Assembly: GCF_000424665.1 (NCBI RefSeq)
Contig: NZ_AUKI01000023.1
Coordinates: 62,001 to 126,000, forward strand
Direction of reading: 5' to 3'
Source of the DNA: Salinimicrobium terrae DSM 17865
GTDB taxonomy: Bacteria; Bacteroidota; Bacteroidia; Flavobacteriales; Flavobacteriaceae
Length of the DNA: 64,000 bases
Of this stretch, positions 50,901-60,024 are shown piece after piece. How positions within the stretch are numbered: position 1 is the first letter of the stretch; each line of letters begins with the position of its first letter. Made by a program: the position numbers and the translations under genes. A model generated the notes under the pieces. The model was not told the DNA's origin, did not search any database, and worked only from the letters and a program-made list of their open reading frames with translations.

Positions 50901-51686
50901 TTAGTTTGAACTTATATATCCTTTCATGATTCCGCGTTGGGAATTCTTGATAAACTCTAAAATATCATCTCTTTCGGAAGTGGCCTCCATTTCAGCTTCG
51001 ATGATAGCTACTGCCTGACTGTTATTATAATTTTTTTGATAAAGTATTCTGTATATATTCTGAATTTCCCTGATCTTTTCAGTAGAAAATCCTCGTCGCC
51101 TTAACCCTATAGAATTGACTCCGACATAAGATAAAGGCTCTCTTCCTGCCTTAACAAAAGGAGGTACATCCTTTCTCACCAAAGATCCACCGGTAACAAA
51201 AGCATGGCTCCCAATACTGCAAAACTGCTGAATAGCTGCCATTCCGGCTAAGATTACGTAATCACCAACGTTGATGTGGCCGGCCAGGGTACTATTGTTT
51301 GAAAAAATACAGTTATCTCCAACTACACAGTCGTGAGCAATATGACAGTAGGCCATAATCCAGCAGTTACTCCCAATTTTAGTCTTCATCCTGTCTGTAG
51401 TCCCACGGTTAATGGTAACACATTCCCGAATGGTGGTATTATCACCTATTTCTGTAAGTGTATCTTCGTCATTAAACTTCTTATCCTGTGGCACTGCAGA
51501 AATAACGGCACCGGGAAAAATATTGCAATTTCTTCCGATCCTCGCCCCTTCCATAATGGTAACATTCGATCCTATCCAGGTGCCTTCCCCAATCACCACG
51601 TTATTGTGTATTGTGGTAAAGGGTTCAATAACTACGTTTTTCGCGATCTTGGCTCCGGGATGAACGTATGCTAAGGGTTGATTCAT
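50901..51686 (-). CDS. lpxA: UDP-N-acetylglucosamine acyltransferase
   Basis: 261 residues. Hexapeptide-repeat beta helix with the catalytic His in AYCHIAHDCVVG (His near 125) and LAGHINVGDY. It attaches a 3-hydroxyacyl chain to UDP-GlcNAc, the first step of lipid A synthesis. Gap to lpxC-fabZ is 5 bases, typical of an operon. Confidence 0.93.
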   Translation of the reverse strand: MNQPLAYVHPGAKIAKNVVIEPFTTIHNNVVIGEGTWIGSNVTIMEGARIGRNCNIFPGAVISAVPQDKKFNDEDTLTEIGDNTTIRECVTINRGTTDRMKTKIGSNCWIMAYCHIAHDCVVGDNCIFSNNSTLAGHINVGDYVILAGMAAIQQFCSIGSHAFVTGGSLVRKDVPPFVKAGREPLSYVGVNSIGLRRRGFSTEKIREIQNIYRILYQKNYNNSQAVAIIEAEMEATSERDDILEFIKNSQRGIMKGYISSN

Positions 51687-51691
51687 AATAT

Positions 51692-53080
51692 TTATTTTTG
51701 TTTTACTATTTGCGCCATGAGAATGGCTTCTGTAACCAGTTTACCATTCGCATAGGCATAACCCTGCATCTGGCAAATTCCTCTTCTTATGGGCGCCAGC
51801 AGTTCCAATTTAAAGATAAGAGTATCTCCGGGAACAACTTGTCTCTTAAATTTGACGTTGTCTATCTTCATAAAGAAAGTGAGGTAATTCTCAGGATCGG
51901 GAACAGATTTTAAAGCAAGGATTCCTCCTGTCTGGGCCATTGCCTCTACCTGAAGCACTCCCGGCATTACTGGTTTCCCCGGAAAGTGACCCACAAAAAA
52001 AGGTTCGTTCATAGTGACATTTTTGACACCTACAACAGTATCACTTGTCAGTTCAATGATCTTATCTACCAGAATAAACGGTGGCCTGTGAGGCAGAATG
52101 TTCATGATCTCGTTCACATCCATTAAAGGCACCTGGTCGAGATCGTACCTGGGAACATTATTTCTCTTTTCTGCCTTTATAATTTTTGAAAGTTTTTTGG
52201 CGAATTGGGTATTTACATAATGCCCCGGTTTATTGGCAATTACTTTTCCACGGATTCGGGTTCCAACCAAAGCCAGATCCCCTATCACATCAAGAAGTTT
52301 ATGCCTCGCCGCTTCATTTGGATAATGAAGTGTAAGGTTGTCCAGAATACCGTTAGGCTTAACGGCAATATTATCTTTCCTAAACGCTATCCTTAACTTG
52401 TCCATAGTTTCGGGACTTATTTCTTTATCAACGTAAACAATCGCATTGTTGAGATCACCGCCTTTTATAAGGCCATTCTCCAGAAGAGTTTCCAGTTCAT
52501 GAAGAAAGCTGAAAGTACGGGCGTCAGAAATTTCAGCTTTGAAATCGGATATTTTTTGAAGCGAAGCGTTCTGGGTTCCTAAAACTTTAGTTCCGAAATC
52601 GACCATTGTAGTCACCTGGTATTCATCTGCAGGCATTAACAAGATTTCACTTCCCGATTTTTCATCATGATAGCGAATTACTTCTGTCACCACAAATTCC
52701 TCCCTTTCACATTCCTGCTCTTCCACGCCGGCTTTTTCAAGAGCCTCCACAAAGAATTTTGAAGAACCATCCATAATAGGAGGTTCTGAAGCATTAAGCT
52801 CAATAATAAGGTTGTCTAAATCCAAACCGACACAGGCCGCTAAAACGTGTTCTGACGTTTGAATTTTCACCCCATCCTTTTCAAGATTAGTTCCGCGTTG
52901 AGTATTTACAACATAGGATACGTCGGCTTCGATCACAGGTTGCCCCTCAAGATCGGTTCTAACAAAACTAAACCCGCTGTTCACAGGAGCAGGTTTAAAA
53001 GTGAGAGTGACTTCATTTCCTGTATGAAGTCCAACTCCATTTAAAGAAACTTCTTTCTTTATGGTTTGCTGTTTAGCCAT
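51692..53080 (-). CDS. lpxC-fabZ: Bifunctional UDP-3-O-acyl-GlcNAc deacetylase / 3-hydroxyacyl-ACP dehydratase
   Basis: 462 residues, fusion of LpxC (about 1-310) and FabZ (about 320-462). LpxC zinc ligands: His in EHVLAA (near 79), and His/Asp in ARHKLLDVIGDLAL. FabZ active site: HRPPFILVDKI near 344, and the catalytic His/Glu in GHFPGKPVMPGVLQVEAMAQ. The fusion is typical of Bacteroidota and couples lipid A deacetylation to fatty acid dehydration. The start overlaps the lpxD end by 8 bases. Confidence 0.94.
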   Translation of the reverse strand: MAKQQTIKKEVSLNGVGLHTGNEVTLTFKPAPVNSGFSFVRTDLEGQPVIEADVSYVVNTQRGTNLEKDGVKIQTSEHVLAACVGLDLDNLIIELNASEPPIMDGSSKFFVEALEKAGVEEQECEREEFVVTEVIRYHDEKSGSEILLMPADEYQVTTMVDFGTKVLGTQNASLQKISDFKAEISDARTFSFLHELETLLENGLIKGGDLNNAIVYVDKEISPETMDKLRIAFRKDNIAVKPNGILDNLTLHYPNEAARHKLLDVIGDLALVGTRIRGKVIANKPGHYVNTQFAKKLSKIIKAEKRNNVPRYDLDQVPLMDVNEIMNILPHRPPFILVDKIIELTSDTVVGVKNVTMNEPFFVGHFPGKPVMPGVLQVEAMAQTGGILALKSVPDPENYLTFFMKIDNVKFKRQVVPGDTLIFKLELLAPIRRGICQMQGYAYANGKLVTEAILMAQIVKQK

Positions 53081-54101
53081 TATCCTTTAATTTTTTTTCA
53101 AGTTGGGTTAAGCGATCTTCTATTTTGGGTAATTTTCTAAAATGTACATATGCTTTGTTCCATTCATTGTAACCGAAGGCAGGAGAACCCTGGATTACCT
53201 CGTCATCTTTAATATTTCTGCCGATTCCCGACTGCGCCTGAACCTTTACGCGATCCCCTATATGAATGTGCCCGGCAATTCCTACCTGGCCTCCTATTAA
53301 GCAGTTCTTTCCAATCTTGGAAGAACCGGCCACACCGGTTTGGGCTGCAATTGCTGTATTTTCTCCAATTTCGACATTATGTGCGATCTGGATCTGGTTA
53401 TCCAGTTTCACGCCTTTCCTGATTATTGTAGAACCAAGTGTTGCTCTATCTATAGTAGTACCGGCACCAATATCAACATTGTCTTCAATAATAACATTCC
53501 CTATTTGTGGCACTTTAGAGTACACTCCTTCCTGGTTTGGCGAAAAACCAAAACCGTCGGCGCCAATAATCACGCCTCCATGAAGTACACAATTATCTCC
53601 TACAATAGTTTCTGAGTATATTTTAGCACCCGGATAGATCGTCACATCATTCCCTATTTGAACATTATCACCTATATAGGTATTAGGAAAAATCTTGACA
53701 TTGTTGCCAATTCTCACCTGCTCTCCAAGATATGAAAAAGCCCCCAGATAAAAGTTTTCACCATAGGTCGCAGAATCTGAAATAAAGCTTGGCTGCTCAA
53801 CTCCCGACTTATTCAATTTTACCTGATTGTAATATTCAAGAAGCTTTGAAAATGCAGTATATGGATCTTTTACCTTTATAAGAGTCGTAGATAACCCATC
53901 TTCTGCCTTAAAATTATCACTGACTATAGTTATAGTTGCCTTGGTCGAATATATAAAGGAGGTATATTTAGGGTTTGCCAAAAAAGTAATGGAACCGGCA
54001 GTTCCCTCTTCGATCTTTGCAAGCCGGTCAACCTCTGCCTGCGGATTTCCTTCTATCTCCCCGTCAAGGATACCTGCTATTTGAGTTGCTGTAAACTTCA
54101 T
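53073..54101 (-). CDS. lpxD: UDP-3-O-(3-hydroxymyristoyl)glucosamine N-acyltransferase
   Basis: 342 residues. The N-terminal uridine-binding LpxD domain (QIAGILDGEIEGNPQAEVDRLAKIEEG) is followed by a hexapeptide beta helix with LGAFSYLGEQV, GADGFGF and the catalytic His in IAHNVEIGENT (near 243), then a C-terminal coiled helix. It is the third lipid A step. It has a -7 box only 5 bases upstream of the ATG, so the message may be leaderless. First gene of lpxD - lpxC-fabZ - lpxA - efp - lpxD2. Confidence 0.93.
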   Translation of the reverse strand: MKFTATQIAGILDGEIEGNPQAEVDRLAKIEEGTAGSITFLANPKYTSFIYSTKATITIVSDNFKAEDGLSTTLIKVKDPYTAFSKLLEYYNQVKLNKSGVEQPSFISDSATYGENFYLGAFSYLGEQVRIGNNVKIFPNTYIGDNVQIGNDVTIYPGAKIYSETIVGDNCVLHGGVIIGADGFGFSPNQEGVYSKVPQIGNVIIEDNVDIGAGTTIDRATLGSTIIRKGVKLDNQIQIAHNVEIGENTAIAAQTGVAGSSKIGKNCLIGGQVGIAGHIHIGDRVKVQAQSGIGRNIKDDEVIQGSPAFGYNEWNKAYVHFRKLPKIEDRLTQLEKKLKDNG

Positions 54102-54106
54102 GCTGG

Positions 54107-54114
54107 CAAAAGTA
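54107..54114 (-). promoter_or_regulatory. -7 promoter element for lpxD
   Basis: Minus strand TACTTTTG, exact TAnnTTTG, ending 5 bases before the lpxD ATG; implies a leaderless or near-leaderless start. Confidence 0.45.
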
Positions 54115-54124
54115 AAAAAATAAG

Positions 54125-55354
54125 TTAATCTTTAGGTTTTGGATAACAGATATAAAATTTCGTTACCGGTTTAGAAAGTGCCTTCAGGTTGAAGTGATCT
54201 GAGGCTTTAATAACATCAGTAATTTTTCCACTTTTAAAGAGGATATGTATCTTTTCATCTTCTCGCTTATAAGCAAGGTTGCTTATGTCCCCGCTAAAAA
54301 CGAAATACCTGGCTTCTTCCCTGCTAATATTAAAACGAGCCATGGCTTTTTGCAACTGATTTTCCAGTTTTTCTTCAGAGAGAGGATTTTTTTTCAGTTT
54401 GACTTTTAAAAGATCCCGATTTATGATCATTTGGCATAACCTGCTCAGCACATAATCTTTATCATGTGTCCATTCTTTCATGGCCGATAATATGTCGTAA
54501 TCGTCAAGTCGTGCAAATACCTGAAGGGTTTCTTCTGAAAAATTTTCAGCGGTTACCTGCTGCTGCAAAAAGTGATTTAAAGCAGTGCTTGCAAATAAAG
54601 TGCGACCAGAATTAACAAGCTCCTTCGCCCGCTGAAGGACTCTTATTAATAATTGTTCGGCTACAACACCGGTTTTGTGCAAATACACCTGCCAGTACAT
54701 AAGCCGACGGGCCAATAGAAATTTTTCTACCGAATAAATTCCTTTTTCCTCTACCATCAGCTCATTGTCCACCACAGTGAGCATGCTTATGAGCCGCTCA
54801 CTATTGATATTCCCTTCTGCTACACCGGTGTAGAAACTATCGCGCTTCAGGTAATCCAGCCGGTCCATATCCATCTGACTCGAGATTAACTGACAAAGAA
54901 ATTTTCGGGGATATTTTCCGCGGAAAATTTCAATAGCCATAGTTAATCTTTGGTTAAACTTCCGGTTCATTTCTTCCATGAAAAGGCAGGAAATAGTCTC
55001 GTGACTCACTCCTTCAACAATACTGTGTTCCATGGCATGAGAGAACGGCCCGTGCCCAATGTCGTGAAGCAGGATAGCGATTTGAAGAGCCTCTTCCTCT
55101 TCAGCAGAAATCTCTACCCCTTTTAAACGCAGCACCCTTACAGCCTTTTGCATAAGATGAAGACATCCCAGGGCGTGATGAAAGCGCGTGTGATGGGCGC
55201 CTGGATAAACAAGATAAGACAAACCCATTTGGGAAATTCGTCGAAGTCTCTGGAAATATTTGTGCTCCATGATATCAAAGAGCAGCTCGTTGGGTATTGT
55301 AATAAATCCGTAAATTGGATCGTTTAAAATCTTGAGTTTGTTTCCTGAAAGCAA
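54125..55354 (-). CDS. HD-domain phosphohydrolase (dNTPase-like)
   Basis: 409 residues with a TTG start at 55354. HD motifs: RFHHALGCLHL near residue 59, HDIGHGPFSHAMEHS near 100-114, and the later SSQMDMDRLDYLKRD. This is the SAMHD1/dGTPase-like HD family frequently found in Bacteroidota. The longer ORF to 55471 would include a segment crossing the promoter (TATCTTTG at 55382) and the porX start, so TTG preceded by GGACAAGG (RBS-like) is preferred. Substrate likely (d)NTPs. Confidence 0.82.
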   Translation of the reverse strand: MLSGNKLKILNDPIYGFITIPNELLFDIMEHKYFQRLRRISQMGLSYLVYPGAHHTRFHHALGCLHLMQKAVRVLRLKGVEISAEEEEALQIAILLHDIGHGPFSHAMEHSIVEGVSHETISCLFMEEMNRKFNQRLTMAIEIFRGKYPRKFLCQLISSQMDMDRLDYLKRDSFYTGVAEGNINSERLISMLTVVDNELMVEEKGIYSVEKFLLARRLMYWQVYLHKTGVVAEQLLIRVLQRAKELVNSGRTLFASTALNHFLQQQVTAENFSEETLQVFARLDDYDILSAMKEWTHDKDYVLSRLCQMIINRDLLKVKLKKNPLSEEKLENQLQKAMARFNISREEARYFVFSGDISNLAYKREDEKIHILFKSGKITDVIKASDHFNLKALSKPVTKFYICYPKPKD

Positions 55355-55381
55355 GCCTTGTCCTTTATTAATTAATGTCAA

Positions 55382-55389
55382 CAAAGATA
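55382..55389 (-). promoter_or_regulatory. -7 promoter element for the HD gene
   Basis: Minus strand TATCTTTG, exact TAnnTTTG. It lies 27 bases before the TTG start at 55354 and within the spacer shared with divergent porX (ATG 55395). Confidence 0.5.
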
Positions 55390-55394
55390 CATAT

Positions 55395-56945
55395 ATGAGC
55401 GATATCAAAATATTGTGGGTAGATGATGAGATCGACCTGCTAAAACCCCATATTCTTTTCCTCGAAAGCAAAAATTATAAAGTCTACACCTGCCAAAGCG
55501 GGACCGAAGCTTTGGAAGAAATAGAAAAGGAGAATTTTGATATTGTTTTCCTGGATGAAAACATGCCGGGACTTTCGGGACTGGAAACCCTTTCAGAAAT
55601 AAAGGAAAAGCAGGCAAACATCCCCGTGGTTATGATTACCAAGAGCGAGGAGGAATATATCATGGAAGAAGCCATCGGTTCTAAAATAGCCGATTACCTC
55701 ATTAAACCTCTAAACCCGAACCAGATTCTCCTAAGCATTAAAAAGAACCTTGATCATTCCCGACTGGTTTCTGAAAAAACTACTTCCAGTTATCAGCAGG
55801 AATTCAGAAAGATTGCCATGGACATGGCAATGATCAATTCTTATGAGGGCTGGGCAGAACTTTATCAAAAGCTTATTTACTGGGAACTCGAGCTGGAAAA
55901 TATTGAAGACACCGGGATGTTCGAAATTCTGGAATCGCAAAAAACCGAAGCCAACCTTCAGTTTTGTAAATTCATTGATAAGAATTACCCAAAGTGGTTT
56001 GAAAAGAATGCAGATGCCCCCACTATGTCCCATACCTTATTCAAGGAAAAAATTCTACCGGAGCTAAGTAAGGAACAGCCAACGCTTCTTGTGGTAATTG
56101 ATAACCTAAGGTATGACCAATGGCGGGCTTTTGAACCTGTAGTGAACAACTACTATAAAAAAGAACAGGAAATACCATTTTACAGTATCCTCCCTACGGC
56201 AACACAATATGCCCGCAATGCAATTTTCTCGGGCCTTATGCCCAGCGAAATGGAAAAACTCTTTCCTGATCTTTGGAAGAATGATACAGAGGAAGGCGGA
56301 AAAAACCTCTATGAAGCTGAATTTCTACAGGCACAACTAAAACGGTTGGGCAGCAACATAAAGCACGAGTACCACAAAATAAGCAGTCTTAAAGCCGGTA
56401 AAAAGCTGGTGGAGAATTTTAGAAGTCAAAAAGATAATGACCTTACAGTTGTCGTCTATAACTTTGTGGATATGCTCTCCCATTCAAAAACTGAAATGGA
56501 AGTAATTAAAGAACTGGCCTCCACTAATAAGTCCTATCGTTCGCTCACTCACAGCTGGTTTAGAAACTCTCCGCTCCTGGAGATCATCCAGCAGGCCCAA
56601 AACCTTAGATTTAAACTCATAATGACAACAGATCACGGAACCATTAATGTGAAAAACCCATCTAAGGTGATCGGGGACAAACAAACAAGCCTGAATTTAA
56701 GGTACAAAACCGGAAAAAGCCTTACCTATGAAGAAAAGGAAGTCCTGGCGGCTCCCAATCCCAAATCGATCCATTTGCCGACAATTAATATGAGTAGTTC
56801 CTTCATTTTTGCCAAGGGCGATCTCTTCTTTGCCTATCCCAACAATTATAACCATTACGTAAGTTATTATCGTAACACTTTTCAACATGGTGGAGTCTCA
56901 ATGGAAGAAATGATCATTCCATTTAGCGTGTTATCTCCTAGATAA
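55395..56945 (+). CDS. porX: PorX response regulator / PglZ-phosphatase-like regulator of type IX secretion
   Basis: 516 residues. An N-terminal receiver domain (phospho-acceptor in VFLDENMPG, near residue 54; WVDDEID acidic pair near 9-13) is followed by a PglZ/alkaline phosphatase-like domain (VVIDNLRYDQW, LPTATQYARNAIFSGLMP, TTDHGTINV). Start is MSDIKIL at 55395; the longer frame to 55332 has no support. PorX regulates T9SS genes with histidine kinase PorY and sigma factor SigP, which are not in this window. Confidence 0.93.
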   Translation: MSDIKILWVDDEIDLLKPHILFLESKNYKVYTCQSGTEALEEIEKENFDIVFLDENMPGLSGLETLSEIKEKQANIPVVMITKSEEEYIMEEAIGSKIADYLIKPLNPNQILLSIKKNLDHSRLVSEKTTSSYQQEFRKIAMDMAMINSYEGWAELYQKLIYWELELENIEDTGMFEILESQKTEANLQFCKFIDKNYPKWFEKNADAPTMSHTLFKEKILPELSKEQPTLLVVIDNLRYDQWRAFEPVVNNYYKKEQEIPFYSILPTATQYARNAIFSGLMPSEMEKLFPDLWKNDTEEGGKNLYEAEFLQAQLKRLGSNIKHEYHKISSLKAGKKLVENFRSQKDNDLTVVVYNFVDMLSHSKTEMEVIKELASTNKSYRSLTHSWFRNSPLLEIIQQAQNLRFKLIMTTDHGTINVKNPSKVIGDKQTSLNLRYKTGKSLTYEEKEVLAAPNPKSIHLPTINMSSSFIFAKGDLFFAYPNNYNHYVSYYRNTFQHGGVSMEEMIIPFSVLSPR

Positions 56946-56990
56946 CAAGAATTTAACTATCTTTATCGTCCCAAATCATAACACTTTTGA

Positions 56991-57395
56991 ATGGAAGTAA
57001 CCTACTTTCTATATGAAATTGAAACTGTTGCCCGAGAACTTTTGGAAAAAACCAAAAGCAAGACTTTGTTGTTCTATGGTGAAATGGGAGCAGGTAAAAC
57101 TACCTTAATTAAGGCGCTTCTCAAAGCCTTAGGTGCCGAGGATACTGGTGCCAGCCCAACTTTTTCCCTTGTAAATGTATACGAAACCGAAAACGGAACG
57201 GTAAATCATTTTGATTTTTATCGTATTGAAGATGAATCTGAAGCCTGGGATATGGGATTTGAGGAATATTTAGAATCCGGGAATTGGAATTTTATAGAAT
57301 GGCCTCAAAAAATTGAAAATTTTATAGAGGAAGAATACCAAAAAGTGGAAATATTCATACTTAAAAAAGATTCAAGAAAGTTAAAGTTATGTTAA
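56991..57395 (+). CDS. tsaE: tRNA threonylcarbamoyladenosine biosynthesis ATPase TsaE
   Basis: 134 residues, P-loop ATPase. Walker A GEMGAGKTTL near 31-40; PTFSLVNVY, HFDFYRI and the EW of NFIEWPQ are TsaE signatures. It works with TsaB-TsaD-TsaC in modifying tRNA A37. It lies 45 bases after porX in the same direction; PorX-TsaE adjacency is a common flavobacterial order. Confidence 0.93.
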   Translation: MEVTYFLYEIETVARELLEKTKSKTLLFYGEMGAGKTTLIKALLKALGAEDTGASPTFSLVNVYETENGTVNHFDFYRIEDESEAWDMGFEEYLESGNWNFIEWPQKIENFIEEEYQKVEIFILKKDSRKLKLC

Positions 57396-57622
57396 TTTTG
57401 ATGAATTTCTTCTGGAGCTTAATTGATTATAGATGTACGAATTTTCTTTCGTTTTTAAGATTCGCTTAACATATTATTATAACCCGGAAGTCTTTGACCG
57501 AAATAAGAATTATTTTAACTGAATATTAAAAAATATAATATTTTAAGAGTTTGAAGATTTTTCCTTCAAAAAAGCGGCAAAAGTACGAATAATGCATTAA
57601 TTATTAGCGGTTTAGTTTTATA

Positions 57623-57630
57623 TAGGTTTG
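57623..57630 (+). promoter_or_regulatory. -7 promoter element for the small secreted peptide
   Basis: TAGGTTTG, exact TAnnTTTG, 43 bases before the ATG at 57674. The 278-base gap after tsaE is AT-rich and otherwise shows nothing recognisable. Confidence 0.4.
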
Positions 57631-57673
57631 TATCAACAAATCGGAACATACACAACCTTAAAAAAACTATATC

Positions 57674-57817
57674 ATGAAAATTAAAGCCCTTTTCCTAGCC
57701 GTTTCTATCTTTGGAGCAACTTTCTTTGTAACTTCAACCTCAGATAACGATAATAATAATGAAGTTAAGAAAACCGCTGTCGACAAAAGAACAATCAAAG
57801 TTCCTGCTGCTGGGTAG
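57674..57817 (+). CDS. Small secreted peptide overlapping the next gene
   Basis: 47 residues: signal-peptide-like hydrophobic start (MKIKALFLAVSIFGATFFV), then a hydrophilic Asn/Asp/Lys-rich tail. It overlaps the following membrane protein gene by 59 bases in another frame, an unusual extent. A TAnnTTTG box and ATATC leader precede it. The pattern is like other short exported flavobacterial peptides near ald. Could be a leader ORF coupling translation to the downstream gene; function unknown. Confidence 0.62.
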   Translation: MKIKALFLAVSIFGATFFVTSTSDNDNNNEVKKTAVDKRTIKVPAAG

Positions 57818-58352
57818 CATCATAGCTATTTCTATAGCTTTGTCACCTTACCTTTTTTATTTATATGAAATTTTCCCAAGCACTCGTGTTTGGGAAAATT
57901 CCTTTTTTAGATATGAAAGTTATTACTATGAAAATGTCTTAACTGCAGCTTGGACATATCTGGGGAAATTAACGCCTCTTTTTCTATTATTTATATGGTT
58001 TTTCACCTGCAAACATTGGTGGTATCATGCAATTTTGATCCCTATTGTAATGTACTTATACCAAATATTTGTTGTCTTCTACCAAGACGTTTATATGGAG
58101 ACCGCATTTTGGATGGACACTGATGGATTAATATATCTTGCTCCTTTTTTTATAATAATTCTGTCTATAGTATATTTAATCAGGTTAAAAATCTTTGATC
58201 GCATTTACGGTATTGACCTCACCGAAATCGAACGGGAAAACATTTCTCCTTTTTCTCCATTTTCAGATAAGGAATATGATGAAATTAAGGAATTTAGGGA
58301 AAGCACAGAACAGAACAATGAAGTTCAGGAAGAATACTACGCTAAACTCTAA
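57759..58352 (+). CDS. Conserved flavobacterial membrane protein upstream of ald
   Basis: 197 residues. About four membrane helices: 18-35, 65-82, 88-108 and 124-146, then a charged C-terminal tail (RENISPFSPFSDKEYDEIKEF). ORF MKLRKPLSTKEQ starts inside the preceding small ORF. I recall similar proteins beside alanine dehydrogenase in Flavobacteriaceae, but their role is unknown. Ald starts 51 bases downstream with its own promoter element. Confidence 0.72.
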   Translation: MKLRKPLSTKEQSKFLLLGSIIAISIALSPYLFYLYEIFPSTRVWENSFFRYESYYYENVLTAAWTYLGKLTPLFLLFIWFFTCKHWWYHAILIPIVMYLYQIFVVFYQDVYMETAFWMDTDGLIYLAPFFIIILSIVYLIRLKIFDRIYGIDLTEIERENISPFSPFSDKEYDEIKEFRESTEQNNEVQEEYYAKL

Positions 58353-58382
58353 ATTCCACCACTTATTAAAAAGTCGTAATTT

Positions 58383-58390
58383 TATCTTTG
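58383..58390 (+). promoter_or_regulatory. -7 promoter element for ald
   Basis: TATCTTTG, exact TAnnTTTG, 13 bases before the ald ATG at 58404. Confidence 0.5.
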
Positions 58391-58403
58391 TGACCCACAA
58401 ATT

Positions 58404-59603
58404 ATGACAGAACACGTATCTCCTTTTACCAGGGAACAATTGATTCCGCAGGAAGAAACCCTGGAAGTCTATAAGCACAAAGGCCAATTATTTATTGGTA
58501 TACCCAAAGAAAATGCTTACCAGGAAAAGAGGGTCTGCCTGAGTCCCGATGCAGTTGCAGCAATGACCGCACACGGGCATCGCGTACTCATTGAATCAAA
58601 TGCAGGGGAAGGAGCGAAATTCAGTGATAAAGATTACTCTGAAGCCGGAGCCGAAATCACAAAAGAAACCAAAAAAGTATTTTCCTGTCCAATGATCCTC
58701 AAAGTGGAGCCACCTACCATGGAGGAACTGGATCTTGTGAATCCGCAGACAACTATTATATCCGCACTGCAGCTAAAGACACAAAAGAAGAGTTTTTTTC
58801 AAAAACTTGCTTATAAGAGGATTACTGCCCTGGCCTTTGAATTTATTAAAGATGACGATGGCTCCTACCCTGCCGTAAGAGCATTAAGTGAAATTGCCGG
58901 CACAGCCTCTATTCTTATTGCATCTGAAATCATGAGCAATAATCCTGCAGGGAATGGGCTCATGTTCGGGAATATTAGCGGAGTACCACCCATTGAAGTG
59001 ACCATTCTTGGTGCCGGTACGGTGGGGGAATTCGCTGCTCGGTCTGCCCTGGGTCTTGGTGCGAATGTCAAAATCTTTGACAATTCCCTTACCAGGTTAC
59101 GGGCCGTTCAGGCCAATCTTGGAAGACCGTTACACACTTCCACCATTCAGCCAAAAAATCTTATAAAAGCTTTGAAAAGAAGTGATGTTGTCATTGGGGC
59201 AGTAAGGGGGAAAAATCGCTCTCCTATTTTGGTAACCGAAACCATGATAGAACACATGAAAAAAGGTGCCGTGGTTATCGACGTAAGTATAGATATGGGA
59301 GGCTGCTTTGAAACCAGTGAGGTAACCACTCACGACAAACCAACTTTTGTGAAAAGTGGTGTTGTTCATTACTGTGTTCCAAATATTCCATCCCGCTACG
59401 CCCGCACATCTTCTCTCTCCATAAGCAACATTTTCACGCCATACCTCCTGCACATTGCCGAGCAGGGCGGACTTGAAAATACTTTAAGATTTGACAAAGA
59501 TCTGCGAAATGGTTTGTACTTTTACCACGGAATTTTAACCAACAAATCTATTGCAGACTGGTTTGATCTCTCGTACCGGGATATCAACCTCCTTATCTTT
59601 TAA
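58404..59603 (+). CDS. ald: Alanine dehydrogenase
   Basis: 399 residues. N-terminal part with GIPKENAYQEKRVCLSP and the NAD-binding TILGAGTVGEFAARSALGLGA (GxGxxG near 199). It is slightly longer than the ~370-aa Bacillus Ald, with an N-terminal extension (MTEHVSPFTREQ...). It interconverts alanine with pyruvate and ammonia. The small membrane-anchored protein at 59610 follows after 6 bases. Confidence 0.9.
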   Translation: MTEHVSPFTREQLIPQEETLEVYKHKGQLFIGIPKENAYQEKRVCLSPDAVAAMTAHGHRVLIESNAGEGAKFSDKDYSEAGAEITKETKKVFSCPMILKVEPPTMEELDLVNPQTTIISALQLKTQKKSFFQKLAYKRITALAFEFIKDDDGSYPAVRALSEIAGTASILIASEIMSNNPAGNGLMFGNISGVPPIEVTILGAGTVGEFAARSALGLGANVKIFDNSLTRLRAVQANLGRPLHTSTIQPKNLIKALKRSDVVIGAVRGKNRSPILVTETMIEHMKKGAVVIDVSIDMGGCFETSEVTTHDKPTFVKSGVVHYCVPNIPSRYARTSSLSISNIFTPYLLHIAEQGGLENTLRFDKDLRNGLYFYHGILTNKSIADWFDLSYRDINLLIF

Positions 59604-59609
59604 TTCTCC

Positions 59610-59981
59610 ATGAAATTTATTCACAGACTCGGCTATTACCTGGGAGGTTTTGCCATTGGCCTTGTTATCCTGGCATTTTTTTTAAGCGGAAAAAAAACTT
59701 CATGCGCCTACGGCATTGATGCCCGTGTTCTAAAGAATATTAGAATAAAGGAAAGAGCGTATTCAAAAGAAGCCATAGCCCAAATGCAGGAACAAATGAT
59801 CGACACGGCAGCTATCTCCACAGTCCTCCGCAATGGAGATATTGACTTTAGCCGTAGCAAGACAGATCTGGATTCCTGTAAAGTTTACATGGTTACCGGC
59901 GACACCGATTCAGGTGACCTGGAAATGCTCTTCGAGAACTGCGACTCTATCGCCACTCTCCAGAAGATCTGGAAAAAATAG
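59610..59981 (+). CDS. Small membrane-anchored protein (DUF4258-like)
   Basis: 123 residues: membrane helix near 8-25 and an extracytoplasmic part with SGKKTSCAYGIDARVLKNI, ending with paired cysteines (DLDSCKVY and FENCDS). The family is common next to ald in flavobacteria and carries a DUF4258 label in my memory, which I cannot verify here. No catalytic motif; possible disulfide between extracytoplasmic cysteines. Confidence 0.65.
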   Translation: MKFIHRLGYYLGGFAIGLVILAFFLSGKKTSCAYGIDARVLKNIRIKERAYSKEAIAQMQEQMIDTAAISTVLRNGDIDFSRSKTDLDSCKVYMVTGDTDSGDLEMLFENCDSIATLQKIWKK

Positions 59982-60024
59982 AACTATACTTCAGTTATTA
60001 CTTTAAGCTTGTCCATAAAACTTT

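Noticed and set aside
55332-55394. N-terminal extension of PorX
   Set aside because: The added 21 residues precede the receiver domain and cross the divergent HD gene's promoter; start at 55395 is the usual receiver start.
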